A stretch of 64,000 nucleotides of DNA from Babylonia areolata (Eukaryota; Mollusca; Gastropoda; Neogastropoda; Buccinidae), in the NCBI RefSeq assembly GCF_041734735.1, contig NC_134897.1:5247704-5311703 (forward strand), read 5' to 3'. Each line of letters opens with the position of its first letter. The stretch's first letter is position 1. The translations under genes were made by a program, and so were the position numbers. Positions 12,390 through 23,005 of the stretch are shown in pieces. The notes beneath the pieces were generated by a model. The model worked only from the letters and a program-made list of their open reading frames with translations, had not been told where the DNA came from and did not search any database.

Positions 12390-13325
12390 CACCATCATCA
12401 CTGGACATGGAGATACTAGTCTATGGATGTGTGTTTGGGCATACTTGACAGACCCTCTGTAGACAGTGCCACTGGGAGTGATGCTGGTGAACATTATTTT
12501 TCTGTTTTTTGCAGCACTGATAACAGCTACCACTTTGCTGAAGAGATTTGGTGGATGTGGCACTGATAAACTTAGAGATAAAAGATACTACAGCGTGCAT
12601 GTGTCTAAACCTGTACTTTCCTTATTGACATGTTCCAGGCTTTAGTTTGCCAGTTTGCCATTTCATCTGTCCTGTGTTTGCAATCAGCATAACAGCACCT
12701 ATCTTCTCAAAGTCCTTTAGTCCCAAAGAAGAAAAACAAATGAAATACCGGATGAGAATATAGGAAAGTTGTGGAAAAAACAATAACCCTGAGCTAAATG
12801 ATTTGGTTTCAGTTGTTTGAAAAAAATTCCAGTAAAATGGATTATTGAAAGAAGCATGATGAAAGTTCCCAATAAAAAATGATTGCATTTACCGTTTCCA
12901 ATGACAGAAGTGAGAAAAGGCTGTAAATCAGACTTGACAAACTAGTTGATGAATAATTACTTTTAATGTTCCTTTCAGACAGTTGGTTTCAGAAGCAGAT
13001 AGTAATGAATGCATAAATTCAAAATTGGTTTTTGTGTTTAAAATCTTAAATTTTGCCAAACATACAACTGAAGATTTTAAACATGTCCCAGATTGCTGTA
13101 GCGGCCTGTGTATAAACCAGATCTGGAAATGTCTGTCCATTGTTCAATGTGAACTGGATTTTGGAGTCAGATACAGCCAAAAAACATTGAATTTGTTTCA
13201 AGTTATTGATTTTTGCAGTGACTATTCTTGTTTTGTATGTAATGACTTATGTTTGTGTGCCTAGTGTCATAAAAGACTGATGTGAAAATGAAGAGAAAGA
13301 AAGATGTGCAATAAAATAATAAAAT
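12390..13325 (+). other. Possible 3'UTR ending at an AATAAA cluster
   Basis: About 0.9 kb without convincing frames follows the putative stop codon. Overlapping polyadenylation hexamers (caataaaataataaaatg) lie at 13309-13325, a position that would suit the end of a transcript from the 12251 exon. This interpretation depends on that exon being real. Confidence 0.3.
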
Positions 13326-14544
13326 GATGTGAGTGTTAGTGTGGTCATGTAGGTATGTGTGTAGGTGTGCAAGGATGTAACAATCCAGTGATTTTACAGC
13401 ATTGGTTCTGCAACAACACTCTCACAAGATAAGTATCCCAAAATACAGAAAATATTTTCATGACTTTTATTTGTAATTCCCTCTTCTCCCATCCACCCAT
13501 TACATGAAACCTGCTTTTGTACATAATCTTTACCTTGTGATCATTATATAGGGTTACAGTTAAATTAAAAGGAAATGAGAGAAGTATCACGGAAACATAA
13601 TATATGCAATAAACAATTATAGGCAATGACATGATTCAATGATTTCAGGAGATCCTTATATTATTGCTTTAGACAATATGAACATACAACTACAAATCAT
13701 GCTGTGGATGTCTTTACAGTCTTTTGTTGTCTTTTTTTGTTATCGTGGCCTCAGTCGTACCAGGTCATGGAGCACCACAATTTAATGGGTTTTTGTTGGT
13801 TTTTTCTCACTTTGTACATTTTGAGGTAGTTACTTCTTATATTCTGAAAGAAGAATTTTGGAAAGTATTCTCTGCTTCAAAGTCGACTGGTGTTTTCTCT
13901 TCCAGTGAAGTAAATATCCTGAAGAGAAAAAAAAGGCTCTAAATGAACGTGCCATGAAAATGTGTAATATTTACAGAAATCATAATATAATAAAATCACT
14001 TTGAAATTAAATCACACTGACATTTAGTGAAAATATTAGTCTTTATTTCCATTCATTCTTATCCTTCTTGCACATTCATACAGGTCTCATTACTGAAGTT
14101 ACTCTTTCACATACTCAGATACTGACTACATTTACACTTTACATCCTTCAAAAGGATAACACACACACACACATATATACACATATATATATGTGTGTGT
14201 GTGTGTAATCAGGTGTTCCCTCCCATTTACATCTATAGTGATATTCACTATGCAGCTAAGCATGCTTGTATGTATGCACAAATACTAACCATGTGCATAT
14301 ATAATGACACTATACATGCACTCACTTCTTCAAATCCACATACACATGATGAATGCACAACCCAGTACTACAAACAGAAAATCACAGACCTTTGTAAACA
14401 TTATTCTCTAGTTTGACAGTACTCTGAGCATTAGAAATCATGTTTTCAAGATATAATCAGTTGGTATCAGTCTATGAAAACAAGTACAAGTAACAAATCA
14501 TGAAACTGATCACATCATCAGTTGCAGTCTTCCACACCTACATA
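13326..14544. other. AT-rich DNA, no gene seen
   Basis: Contains short open frames only. A (CA)n(TA)n(TG)n run at about 14159-14206 is self-complementary and could form a hairpin. I see no exon signals or repeats with other copies in this window. Confidence 0.45.
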
Positions 14545-14784
14545 CATGTATGGAAAAAAGAAAACCTTCAAACATGGCATAACAAGAGGGAACAGTCTCA
14601 GGATCAACAAACAACATTGCAGGTTGGATGTTCGCAGCGGAACTTTCAGCGGGTGGTCAACATGTGGAATGACCTCCCAGAGTTCGTGGTCAGAGGCCCG
14701 CCATCCATGAACAGCTTCAAAGACAGACTCGACGCTCACTGGAAAGATTTGGCAAGTGTCTACACTCCAACTTGTCAGTCCTGA
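14545..14784 (+). mobile_element. 3' end of a Jockey/CR1-group LINE ORF2 (fragment)
   Basis: The last ~75 codons of a LINE polyprotein. One frame carries the stretch around INKQHCRLDVR, and after a frameshift another carries FQRVVNMWNDLPEFVV, then a SFKDRLDAHW motif and a stop at 14782-14784. The pattern 'RVVN.WNSLP ... SFK.RLD..W' is the standard C-terminus of RT proteins in this LINE group. The piece is followed within about 20 bp by the start of a second, separate LINE fragment of the same broad group. It is therefore one half of a head-to-tail pair. Confidence 0.6.
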
Positions 14785-14804
14785 CTATTTGTATATCTTA
14801 GTAT

Positions 14805-15911
14805 TTGCCACACAGCAGACAGCAGACCGACATGGTAATACTGGACTTCTCCAAAGCCTTTGACAAGGTCCCCCACAAACGCCTCCTCCGTAAGCTGGAC
14901 CATTATGGTATACGAGGATCGACGTTGGACTGGATCAAGGCCTTCCTTTCTGACCGCACCCAAATCGTCGTAGTTGACGGCGAAAAATCTGAGCCAGCAC
15001 CTGTGATCAGCGGAGTCCCACAGGGGACAGTTCTAGGCCCCATCCTATTTCTGATTTACATCAACGATCTGCCTGAGAACATCAAGGCCAATATTAGATT
15101 GTTCGCTGATGACTGTATAGTCTACTCTACCATCAAGACAACCCAAGACTGTAAAATGCTCCAACGAGACCTCAACACACTGTCTGACTGGGAACAGCGT
15201 TGGGGAATGGAATTCCACCCAGAAAAATGTAATGTACTTACTTGTACAACATCAAGGAACCCCATCAGCTACAACTACAAATTAAAAGGACACACCCTTG
15301 AGCATGTTGAAAGCGCAAAATATCTCGGCGTCGACATAAGAAATGATCTAAACTGGAAAGAACATGTTACAAGAGTCACCAACAAAGCCAATAGCATGGT
15401 AGGCTTCCTAAAAAGGAATCTAAAAACATCCAATAAAACCACCAAAGCCAATGCCTACCAAACTCTTGTACGCCCGCACCTGGAGTATTGTTCATCAGTC
15501 TGGAGCCCGTACAAAGAAGGTCAAAAGAACAAGATTGAAATGGTGCAAAGAAGAGCAGCACGTTATGTACACAGTGACTACGGGCGGACCAGCAGCGTAA
15601 CACACATGCTGCAAGAACTAGGATGGGAATCCCTCAAATCACGGCGGAACAGACAAAGGCTGACCCTGATGTATAAAATGGTCAATGGCATTGTAGACAT
15701 CCCTCCAGACAAATTTCTCAAGAAAGGATCCGGCAGAACAAGATCAAATCATCGACACAAATTTGTCCATCTTAGCTCCACCTCTGACCCTTATAAATAC
15801 AGTTGTTTTTTCCCATCAACCATCCCCGTCTGGAACTCCCTGCCTGCAACAGCAGCAGAGGCTCCCTCCTTGGCAGCTTTCAAGAGGCAGCTGAACAAGA
15901 TCACAGTTTAG
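14805..15911 (+). CDS. Reverse transcriptase C-terminal two-thirds (LINE ORF2)
   Basis: This is the coding part of the LINE fragment above. It copies element RNA at the nicked target site (target-primed reverse transcription). Visible motifs are DFSKAFDKVPH at about residues 13-23, GVPQGT at about 69-74, FADD at about 99-102 and HPEKCNV in the palm/thumb. There is no start codon of its own: the frame simply enters from the truncation point, so the first in-frame ATG (14805) is unlikely to be a true start. It has no premature stop, unlike every other LINE frame here. Confidence 0.75.
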   Translation: MPHSRQQTDMVILDFSKAFDKVPHKRLLRKLDHYGIRGSTLDWIKAFLSDRTQIVVVDGEKSEPAPVISGVPQGTVLGPILFLIYINDLPENIKANIRLFADDCIVYSTIKTTQDCKMLQRDLNTLSDWEQRWGMEFHPEKCNVLTCTTSRNPISYNYKLKGHTLEHVESAKYLGVDIRNDLNWKEHVTRVTNKANSMVGFLKRNLKTSNKTTKANAYQTLVRPHLEYCSSVWSPYKEGQKNKIEMVQRRAARYVHSDYGRTSSVTHMLQELGWESLKSRRNRQRLTLMYKMVNGIVDIPPDKFLKKGSGRTRSNHRHKFVHLSSTSDPYKYSCFFPSTIPVWNSLPATAAEAPSLAAFKRQLNKITV

Positions 15912-16045
15912 TCCCCCCCCCCTCCCCCCCCTGGAGGGACGCTGCGAGTGACGGTGGGAGGGAGTATGTATACATGCTCTTTCTCATTGTCACCCCCTCC
16001 GGAGGAAAAGATAGGTCTACTTAGGTTTTAGCTAGGTATTTACGC
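14805..16045 (+). mobile_element. 5'-truncated Jockey-superfamily LINE with open RT
   Basis: An uninterrupted frame runs to TAG at 15909-15911, starting near 14805 (the recognisable homology starts about 14820). It begins directly at RT motif A (DFSKAFDKVPH) and continues through motif B (GVPQGTVLGPILF), motif C (RLFADDCIVY, catalytic Asp pair present) and the thumb/connection region (YLGVDIRNDLNW, RPHLEYCSSVW, RRAARYV). It ends in the usual IPVWNSLP ... FKRQL tail. The endonuclease, ORF1 and RT fingers are missing, as expected for 5' truncation during insertion. The GC-rich 3'UTR contains C runs and ends near 16045. With 368 codons open and catalytic residues intact, this is the freshest LINE piece in the window, but it cannot move by itself. 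The clade (CR1, Crack or L2-like) needs a tree. Confidence 0.82.
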
Positions 16046-16104
16046 CTCTGCGCACACAGTTCATCACTGACCACAAAACACATTTTTTTAAAAAACAAAC
16101 CTAC

Positions 16105-16366
16105 CTGGCGACACTTTCGTCAAACGAACCCTCCGCTGTCCTTTTCCTTGCGATAAAGAATGCTTTCAACGCCTCTGGGATCAACAAACGCAGGGACTGA
16201 AGAGACAAAGTATCGAGGTCGCACTCGTTTGTTTCATTATTTGTGTCGATCGCCTTGGCATTGCTCGACGTCAGGACAAGAGTTATAAAATTATGTGCAT
16301 GCGCGAAATCCAAGATGGTCGCGGAACTCTCCAGAGGTCTATTCTTGATCAGAAGGGTCGATTACG
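16105..16366 (-). CDS. Putative minus-strand coding exon with splice donor
   Basis: An open minus-strand frame of about 87 codons ends at a consensus donor (GCCAG|GTAGGT, exon end 16105). The peptide includes FAHAHNFITLVLTSSNAKAI, an acidic stretch NETNECDLDTLSL, and an amphipathic LRLLIPEALKAFFIARKR before the donor. There is no in-frame ATG. A strong acceptor (gtgtcttttgcag) lies just upstream on the minus strand near 16410, but the frame has a stop between the two. It could be a non-canonical first exon or a decoy. The surrounding 16050-16560 is CpG-richer than its neighbours, which could mark a promoter. Family not recognised. Confidence 0.33.
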
Positions 16367-16600
16367 CGCAACATGTGTCAAATGCCTCCGCTGCAAAAGA
16401 CACGAAATTTTTCGTTTAAATAGATCCTAAAATAAAGGACGTTAAAACAGGCCATTACCTTTTTCCAAGTCGTCTTAATGGCGATTGCTAAGGTAGATGT
16501 CGGTGACAGATCCCCATTTGCGACTTACCACCTTCCTTTCACCTTCCACAGAGTGTAAACAGGTCGCAGCCTTGCAGCAGAAGGATACTCTTTCTTTCAC

Positions 16601-16676
16601 TGACTAAATAGCAGCGGTGAAATATGCACGACCAGGTTTGACTAAATAGCAGCGGTGAAATATGCACGACCAGGTT
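16601..16676. repeat. Perfect 38-bp tandem duplication
   Basis: The 38-bp unit beginning tgactaaatagcagcggtga occurs twice back to back, at 16601 and 16639, with no differences seen. Perfect identity points to a recent slippage or repair event. Confidence 0.9.
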
Positions 16677-16714
16677 TGACTGACAGTTGCCGTTCCAAGG
16701 GCGAATAAGAATGA

Positions 16715-16839
16715 CATTCTCTCTCTCTCTGTGTGTGTGTGAGTAGTGTGTGTCTGTGTCTCTGTGTGTGTGAGTAGTGTGTGTGTGTGTCTCTGTGTGT
16801 GTCTGTTTGTCTCTGTCTGTCTGTGTACGTGTGCATATA

Positions 16840-16870
<31 letters not shown>

Positions 16871-17640
16871 TTGTTTATACTGTGTGTGTGTACTATATAT
16901 TCATAAAGTGTATAGGTAAGTAGGCATGTGGAGGCAAAGGCTACGTGCTGTTGTGAGTGGGCAAAGTCCCCGGGCGGAGCAACCTGTTGAAAGCTAAGGC
17001 CTGTACGACACGTTTCACTTTGTTTTAAACACACAGAGGTGGAAGTGGAGAGAGAGAGAGACAGAGAGAGAAACAGGGACAGACAGATACAGAGAATGTG
17101 TGTGTGTGAGCATGCATTAATTTTCGAAGAGAAAAGAAGATAATGTTTTGTGTCTTTGGGGTTCCTTTGCATACTCACAGAGCCACGCACGGACGCACGC
17201 ACACACACATACACACACACACACACACACACAGTGACACGCACACGCACATACACACACACACAGTGAGTCACACACACACGCGGCACACACATACACA
17301 CGCGTGCATACACACACAAGCACGCGTGCACATCGTGTCAGAAGGACGATCGGTCAAACTGTAGTGAACAGAGCCTTGTACTTTGGACATTTTTTTTTTT
17401 TTTTTACGAGGAGTTGTGATTGAGTGACTGTGTGTGTGCGTGCGTGTGTCTGTGTGTGTTTGTGTGTGTGTGTGTGCTTATCTGTGTCTTTGTGCGTATC
17501 TTTGTGTGTGTTTGTGTCTGTGTGAGTCTGTGCGCGCGCGCGTGTGTGTGCGTCTGTGTGTGTGTGTATGTGTGTGCGTGCGCGTGTGTGTGTGCGCGTG
17601 TACGTGTGTGTGTGTGTGTGTGTTGAGGTGGGTATGTTTG
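16715..17640. repeat. (GT)n / (CA)n compound microsatellites
   Basis: GT-rich tract at 16720-16900, CA-rich at 17195-17325 and GT-rich at 17420-17625, separated by about 300 bp of mixed sequence. The orientation switch makes the GT and CA tracts inverted and potentially hairpin-forming. Cys/Val and His/Thr frames across them are artefacts. Confidence 0.9.
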
Positions 17641-17934
17641 TGTTTGGGGGATGGGTTTTGGGGTTTTTTTTTCCACCTCTGTGCTTCTACTGCCATGCCG
17701 TGCTAACTAACCTGATTGTATAATCCACCCTGTGTGAGTAAGGACGTCAAACAACCACGATCTCTCTCCTACCAGGCTAACAAACTTTTCCAATGAGCCC
17801 CCACCTCCACCCTCAGTTACAGCTGCTGATATCCCTCGCTTTCATGGGGTTTTTTTCTTTCCGACAACGACTTTCCATCACGAACGTACTCTCCGACTAC
17901 CAAGCTATTTAACCTTTTGAGTGATCCTTCCCGC

Positions 17935-18835
17935 AATTACTGAAATCCCTCCGTCTAGGACGAGGAAGATCATGGATGGGGCAAGCAGAAGACACAATCC
18001 AGCTAGTATGCCAACTACAAGACCTGAAAGAAACAAAAGAATGGGAGAAAAACCCCGAAAACCTCAACCATCTATTAAACACAGCCATTTCACCCACTCT
18101 AGGAAGACATTGTCGGGAATGGCCAGAGGGCAAAACTGATGCGGAAGTGAAGCTACTCATAGAAGAAACCAGTAAAGAAGAGGACATCAACATATACACA
18201 GATGGCTCAGTCACCAAAGACCAATCCGGTTGGGGATACACTGCGAAACAAAATGGAAAAACAGTTAGGGAAGAGAATGCTGCCTACAAAGTCACAAGCT
18301 CCTGACTAACGATGGAAGTTGAAGCTGTGACACATGCCCTCCAGTGGCTATTGTCCATCCATACGCCCGGAAACCAACATGCCATGATTCTAACCGACTC
18401 AATGAACCTCATACAGAAAATTGAAAACGGAATGGGAAGCCCAGAGTGGCATAAGGCAATGCGCAACTTTCAGATTAAAAAACTCACATGGTCATACGCC
18501 CGGGACATGCAGGTGTTAAGGGAAATGAGCGAGCTGACAGACTTGCTGGTAACGCAACACCAACGAGCGGCCTACATATAGGAAAATCGGAAATCCTCAG
18601 AAAAGTCAAAGAATATCAACAAGAACAGGTACAAGGCCATCACACCATCGATCGCCTCAAAGAAATAAAAGCAGAGAGAGGGAGCGGCCGTAAGTTTAAC
18701 ATGAAAGGTAGAGCACGATGCTTTGCAAATCAAACATATATCGACATCATTTCCAAACCAACATTGCGCAAATTTCTTCAAAACGGAACAGAGTTTCTGT
18801 GGGCTTTTCCAAATGCAATAGACTGAGCAACACAC
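17935..18835 (+). mobile_element. LINE fragment with RNase H domain, copy A
   Basis: This is the 3' part of a non-LTR retrotransposon ORF2. After a linker (WMGQAEDTIQLVC ... REWPEGKTDAEVKLL) comes an RNase H domain with its acidic set: YTDGS (first Asp), MEVEA (Glu), LTDSMN (second Asp) and PGHAGVKGNERADRLAG (His/last Asp). A TGA interrupts the frame before MEVEA (18306-18308). A one-base insertion near 18500 separates the frames before the PGHAG motif. The final frame ends at 18824-18826. RNase H downstream of the RT suggests the I/Ingi/Nimb side of the LINE tree. Copy B of the same family lies at 55985-56885 on the other strand. Confidence 0.75.
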
Positions 18836-18894
18836 TAGACGCCACGTTCTTGGCATCAGAGATCTTTTCCCATCCCTCTTGCGGCCAATCAGTG

Positions 18895-19203
18895 GCAGTC
18901 TCTGTGCGTGTGTGTTTGTGTGTATGTGTGGGTCTGTGTTTTTGAGTGCGTTTGTGCATGCGCGAGAGTATAAGTGTACACAAGTGTCAGGAGAGTTCTG
19001 TGCACGTGCGTGTGTGTGTGTGTGTGTAAGGGGGAGGTATATATATATATTTGAATATATGTGTGTGGGGTTGGGGTGGGAGATATGGGCGCATGTGTGT
19101 GTGCTTGTACAAGTAAGTGTTCATCTGTGTGTGTGTGCTGAGGAAGCTGCGATACGTAGACTAGAAATGAGTGTGTGGAGGGGGGTAGAGGAGGTGCAGG
19201 GTA

Positions 19204-19236
<33 letters not shown>

Positions 19237-19240
19237 GGAG
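18895..19240. repeat. GT-rich microsatellite region
   Basis: Interrupted (GT)n runs at 18900-19030 and a clean (GT)n at 19204-19236, with a short (TA) run at 19038-19052. Confidence 0.85.
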
Positions 19241-19399
19241 CTCATGTACGTTTATATGTATTTGACTGTGCTTTCATAGCTGTGAAACTGCATGTTTGGT
19301 GCATATCTGTTATGCATGTGTGGGTGTATGTGTGAATGTGTGTCTTCATGTTTTACATTTATTTGCTTATTTATCATCATTGTTGTCTTATTTGTTTAT

Positions 19400-19500
19400 T
19401 TATTTATTCTTTTTTTTAAAATTATTATTACTACTACCTTTTTATATTATTATTATTTATTTATTTATTTATGTAAGCTTATCTATTATTTATTCACCTT
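19400..19500. repeat. A/T simple repeat (TTTA/TTA)n
   Basis: A tract of TTTATT and ATTATT units directly precedes the T run at the poly(A) side of the hairpin SINE copy. It may be the degraded tail of that SINE. Confidence 0.7.
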
Positions 19501-19636
19501 TTTTTTCTCAAGGCCTAAGTGCTTTGGGTTACGCTGCTGGTCAGGCATCTGCTTGGCAGATGTGGTGTAGCGTATATGGATTTGTCCGAACGCACTGACG
19601 CCTCCTTGAGCTACTGAAACTGAAACTGAAACTGCT
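19501..19636 (-). mobile_element. Hairpin SINE, copy 1
   Basis: Near-identical to the copy at 60346-60523. The core lies at 19507-19610 with complementary ends (CTCAAGG at the left, CCTTGAG at the right), an inner perfect hairpin CATCTGC-TTG-GCAGATG, and a middle stem pairing ttacgctgc with gtagcgtat. The sense strand is minus: it starts with CAGTTTCAG repeats (19611-19636), has an A-box-like TAGCTCAAGGAGG, and ends in an A run (the plus-strand T run at 19497-19506). Confidence 0.8.
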
Positions 19637-19784
19637 ATAAATACAACCAGTTAGAATCACAGCTGTATTTTCTGCGCGATTCACTGTGAGTTGTTGAGCC
19701 ACTGAGATTTTTTGCATGTCTTGCCAACCATGAGAGGCTCAACTGACCAGGTTCTTGTAAAGATTTGAGGTGATCGGGGTCAGC

Positions 19785-19866
19785 CCGATACTCCCCCGTG
19801 TCGATACTCCCCCGCGTCAATACTCCCCCTTGTCGATACTCCCCCGTGTCGATAGTCCCTCTCACA
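19785..19866. repeat. 16-bp minisatellite (about five units)
   Basis: Repeats of tcgatactcccccgtg with small changes run from about 19785 to 19866. No other copies are seen in the window. Confidence 0.8.
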
Positions 19867-20084
19867 AAGATCCAAAAACAGTCAAATACAGATGTATGTA
19901 TTTATTTGTGACTGATAATGCTTTCTGCTTGATCAAAGTTGTGTTGTGGAATGATGAATGTGTTCTCTTCATAACAGCCGTCCGCGTTTATGGTTGAGCA
20001 GCGACTTGTGTGTCAGGCCCGCTGTTGTGTGGGCCCGCTGCCTTGTAGTCCGGGCCGTATTAGACTCGGTGTATCTGGTGGCAA

Positions 20085-20189
20085 ACGCTCGCTCTCTCTC
20101 TGTCTTTCTCTCTCTTCGTCTCTCATTTTCTGTTTATCTGTCTCTCCCCCTCTCTGCCACTCTCTCTCTGTCAGTCTCTCTCTCTCTGT

Positions 20190-20238
<49 letters not shown>

Positions 20239-20436
20239 ACTCTTAGTCTCTCATTTTCTGTTTCTCTGTCTCTCCCCTCTCTCTCTCTCTGTCTCTCTCT
20301 CTGTCTGCCACTCTGTCTCCCCCTCTTTGCCACTCTCTCTCTGTCTCTCTCTCTCTGTGTTTCCCCCTCTCTGCCACTCTCTCTCTGTCTCTCTTTCTGT
20401 CTCTCTCTCTCTCTGTGTCTGTCTCCCCATCTCTGC

Positions 20437-20482
<46 letters not shown>

Positions 20483-21827
20483 CTCCCCATCTCTGCCACT
20501 CTCTCTCTCTGTCTCCCCATCTCTGCCACTCTCTCTCTCTGTCTCCCCATCTCTGCCACTCTCTCTCTCTCTGTCTCCCCCTCTCTGCCACTCTCTCTCT
20601 GTCTCTCCCCATCTCTGCCACTCTCTCTCTCTGTCTCCCCATCTCTGCCACTCTCTCTCTCTCTCTGTCTCCCCCTCTCTGCCACTCTCTCTCTGTATCT
20701 CCCCATCTCTGCCACTCTCTCTCTGTATCTCCCCATCTCTGCCACTCTCTCTCTGTCTCCCAATCTCTGCCACTCTCTCTCTCTGTCTCCCCATCTCTGC
20801 CACTCTCTCTCTCTGTCTCCCCATCTCTGCCACTCTCTCTCTCTGTCTCCCCCTCTCTGCCACTCTCTCTCTGTATCTCCCCATCTCTGCCACTCTCTCT
20901 CTGTCTCCCAATCTCAGCCACTCTCTCTCTCTCTCTGTCTCCCAATCTCTGTCACTCTCTCTCTCTGTCTCCCCATCTCTGCCACTCTCTCTCTCTCTCT
21001 GTCTCCCATTCTCTGTCACTCTCTCTCTCTGTCTCCCCATCTCTGCCACTCTCTCTCTCTCTCTCTGTCTCCCAATCTCTGTCACTCTCTCTCTCTGTCT
21101 CCCAATCTCTGCCACTCTCTCTCTCTCTCTGTCTCCCAATCTCTATGACTCTCTCTCTCTCTGTCTCCCCATCTCTGCCACTCTCTCTCTCTCTGTCTCC
21201 ACATCTCTGCCACTCTCTCTCTCTCTCTCTGTCTCCCCATCTCTGCCACTCTCTCTCTCTGTCTCCACATCTCTGCCACTCTCTCTCTCTGCCTCCCCAT
21301 CTCTGCCACTCTCTCTCTCTCTGTCTCCCCATCTCTGCCACTCTCTCTCTGTGTCTCCACATCTCTGCCACTCTCTCTCTCTCTCTCTCTGCCTCCCCAT
21401 CTCTGCCACTCTCTCTCTGTGTCTCCACATCTCTGCCACTCTCTCTCTCTCTCTCTCTCTCTGCCTCCCCATCTCTGCCACTCTCTCTCTGTCTCCCCAT
21501 CTCTGCCACTCTCTCTCTGTGTCTCCACATCTCTGCCACTCTCTCTCTCTCTCTCTGTCTCCCCATCTCTGCCACTCTCTCTCTCTCTTTGTCTCCCCCT
21601 CTCTGCCACTCTCTCTCTCTCTCCCCATCTCTGCCACTCTCTCTCTCTCTATGTTTCCCCATCTCTGCCGCTCTCTCTCTCTCTGTGTCTCCCCATCTCT
21701 GCCACTCTCTCTCTCTGTCTCTGTCTCCCCATCTCTGCCACTGTCTCTATCTCTCTGTGTCTCCCCATCTCTGCCACTCTCTCTGCCGCTCTCTCTCTGT
21801 CTGTCTGTCTGTCTCCCCATCTCTGCC

Positions 21828-21875
<48 letters not shown>

Positions 21876-22600
21876 TGTGTGTGTGTGTGTGTTTGTCTCT
21901 TTCTCTGTGTCTCCCCATCTCTCTCTCTCTCTCTCTGTGTCTGTCTGTTTCTGTCTGTCTCCCCATCTCTGTCACACACACACACTCTCTCTCTGTCTCT
22001 CTCTCTCTCTCCATCTCTGCCACTCTCTCTCTCTCTGTCTCTTTCTCTGTCTCCCCATCTCTGCCACACTGTCTGTCTGTCTCTCTCTCTGTCTCTCTCT
22101 CTCTGTCTCCCCATCTCTGCCACTCTCTCTCTCTGTGTCTCTGTCTCTCTCTCTGTCTCCCCCTCTCTGTCACTCTCTTTCTCTGTCTCTCTCTCTGTCA
22201 CCCTCTCTGCCACTCTCTCTCTCTCTGTGTCTGTGTGTGTGTGTCTCTCTGTCTTTCCCTCTTTGCTACTCTCTCTCTCTCTGTTTCCCCATCTCTGCCA
22301 CTCCCCCTCTCTGCCACTCTCTTTCTCTCTGTCTCTCTCTCTGTCTCCCCCTCTCTGCCACTTTCTCTCTCTCTCTGTTTCTCTCTCTGTCTCCCCATCT
22401 CTGCCACTTTCTCTCTGTCTCTCCATTTCTGCCACTTTCTCTCTGTCTCTCCATTTCTGCCACTCTCTCTCTGTTTCTCTTCCCCCCTCTCTCTCTCTCT
22501 CCGTTTCTCATTTTCTGTTTATTTATCTCTCCCCCTCTCTGCCACTATCTCTCATTCTCTCTCTTACTCTCTCTCTCTGTGTCTCTCTGTCTCTCTGCCC
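20085..22600. repeat. 2.5-kb CT-rich composite minisatellite
   Basis: Dozens of units of about 25-36 bp, each combining a (CT)n run of variable length with the core GTCTCCCCATCTCTGCCA. Unit length varies because the CT run expands and contracts. The plus strand is almost all pyrimidine. Because the unit contains no TAA, TAG or TGA on either strand, several frames stay open for hundreds of codons (up to 963). These are not genes. A (GT)n island at 21832-21892 and a short CA run near 21974 interrupt it. Confidence 0.95.
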
Positions 22601-22601
22601 G

Positions 22602-22603
<2 letters not shown>

Positions 22604-22653
<50 letters not shown>
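22604..22653. repeat. (CA)n microsatellite
   Basis: A run of about 24 CA units closes the CT-rich array. Confidence 0.95.
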
Positions 22654-22654
<1 letters not shown>

Positions 22655-22683
22655 TCACACTGTTTCGCCGCGATATGATATTC

Positions 22684-22803
22684 AGTTTTGATGATGGTTT
22701 TAAAGTTAATCAGTGTAATTTGTCACAATTTACAAAGAAAAACAAGAAGGACTTTATGGAAAAAGTTCTAACTGGAAAGAAAAATACCACTGAAATGAAA
22801 AAA
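22684..22803 (+). CDS. Putative internal exon, unrecognised
   Basis: A possible acceptor (gatattcag) at about 22675-22683 and a consensus donor (AAA|GTAAGT, GT at 22804) bound a 120-bp open stretch. The peptide reads FDDGFKVNQCNLSQF then KKNKKDFMEKVLTGKK, a charged, helix-like segment. Sequence on both sides is stop-rich, which favours an exon. The length is a multiple of three. I do not recognise the family and see no partner exons nearby, so a chance combination is possible. Confidence 0.35.
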
Positions 22804-23005
22804 GTAAGTAACAGAACGCCTGTAACGCTAGGGTGCATTTTAGCTCTGGTCATTCTTAATTGTAAAAGACTAGTGATATGATTTGAAGCTCTACAAGCCT
22901 AATCTTAGTCAAATAGGACACTTCTTTAATAACAGCATACCATTTTTGTTGATTACACACTTTCTCGACAATATAAAAACAGTGTCTTTTTTAATCATAC
23001 CCTGA

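Noticed and set aside
19990-22881. Frames of 963, 758, 430 and 419 codons
   Set aside because: All are readings of the CT-rich minisatellite, whose unit lacks stop codons in every frame; the products are S/L/P or R/E repeats.
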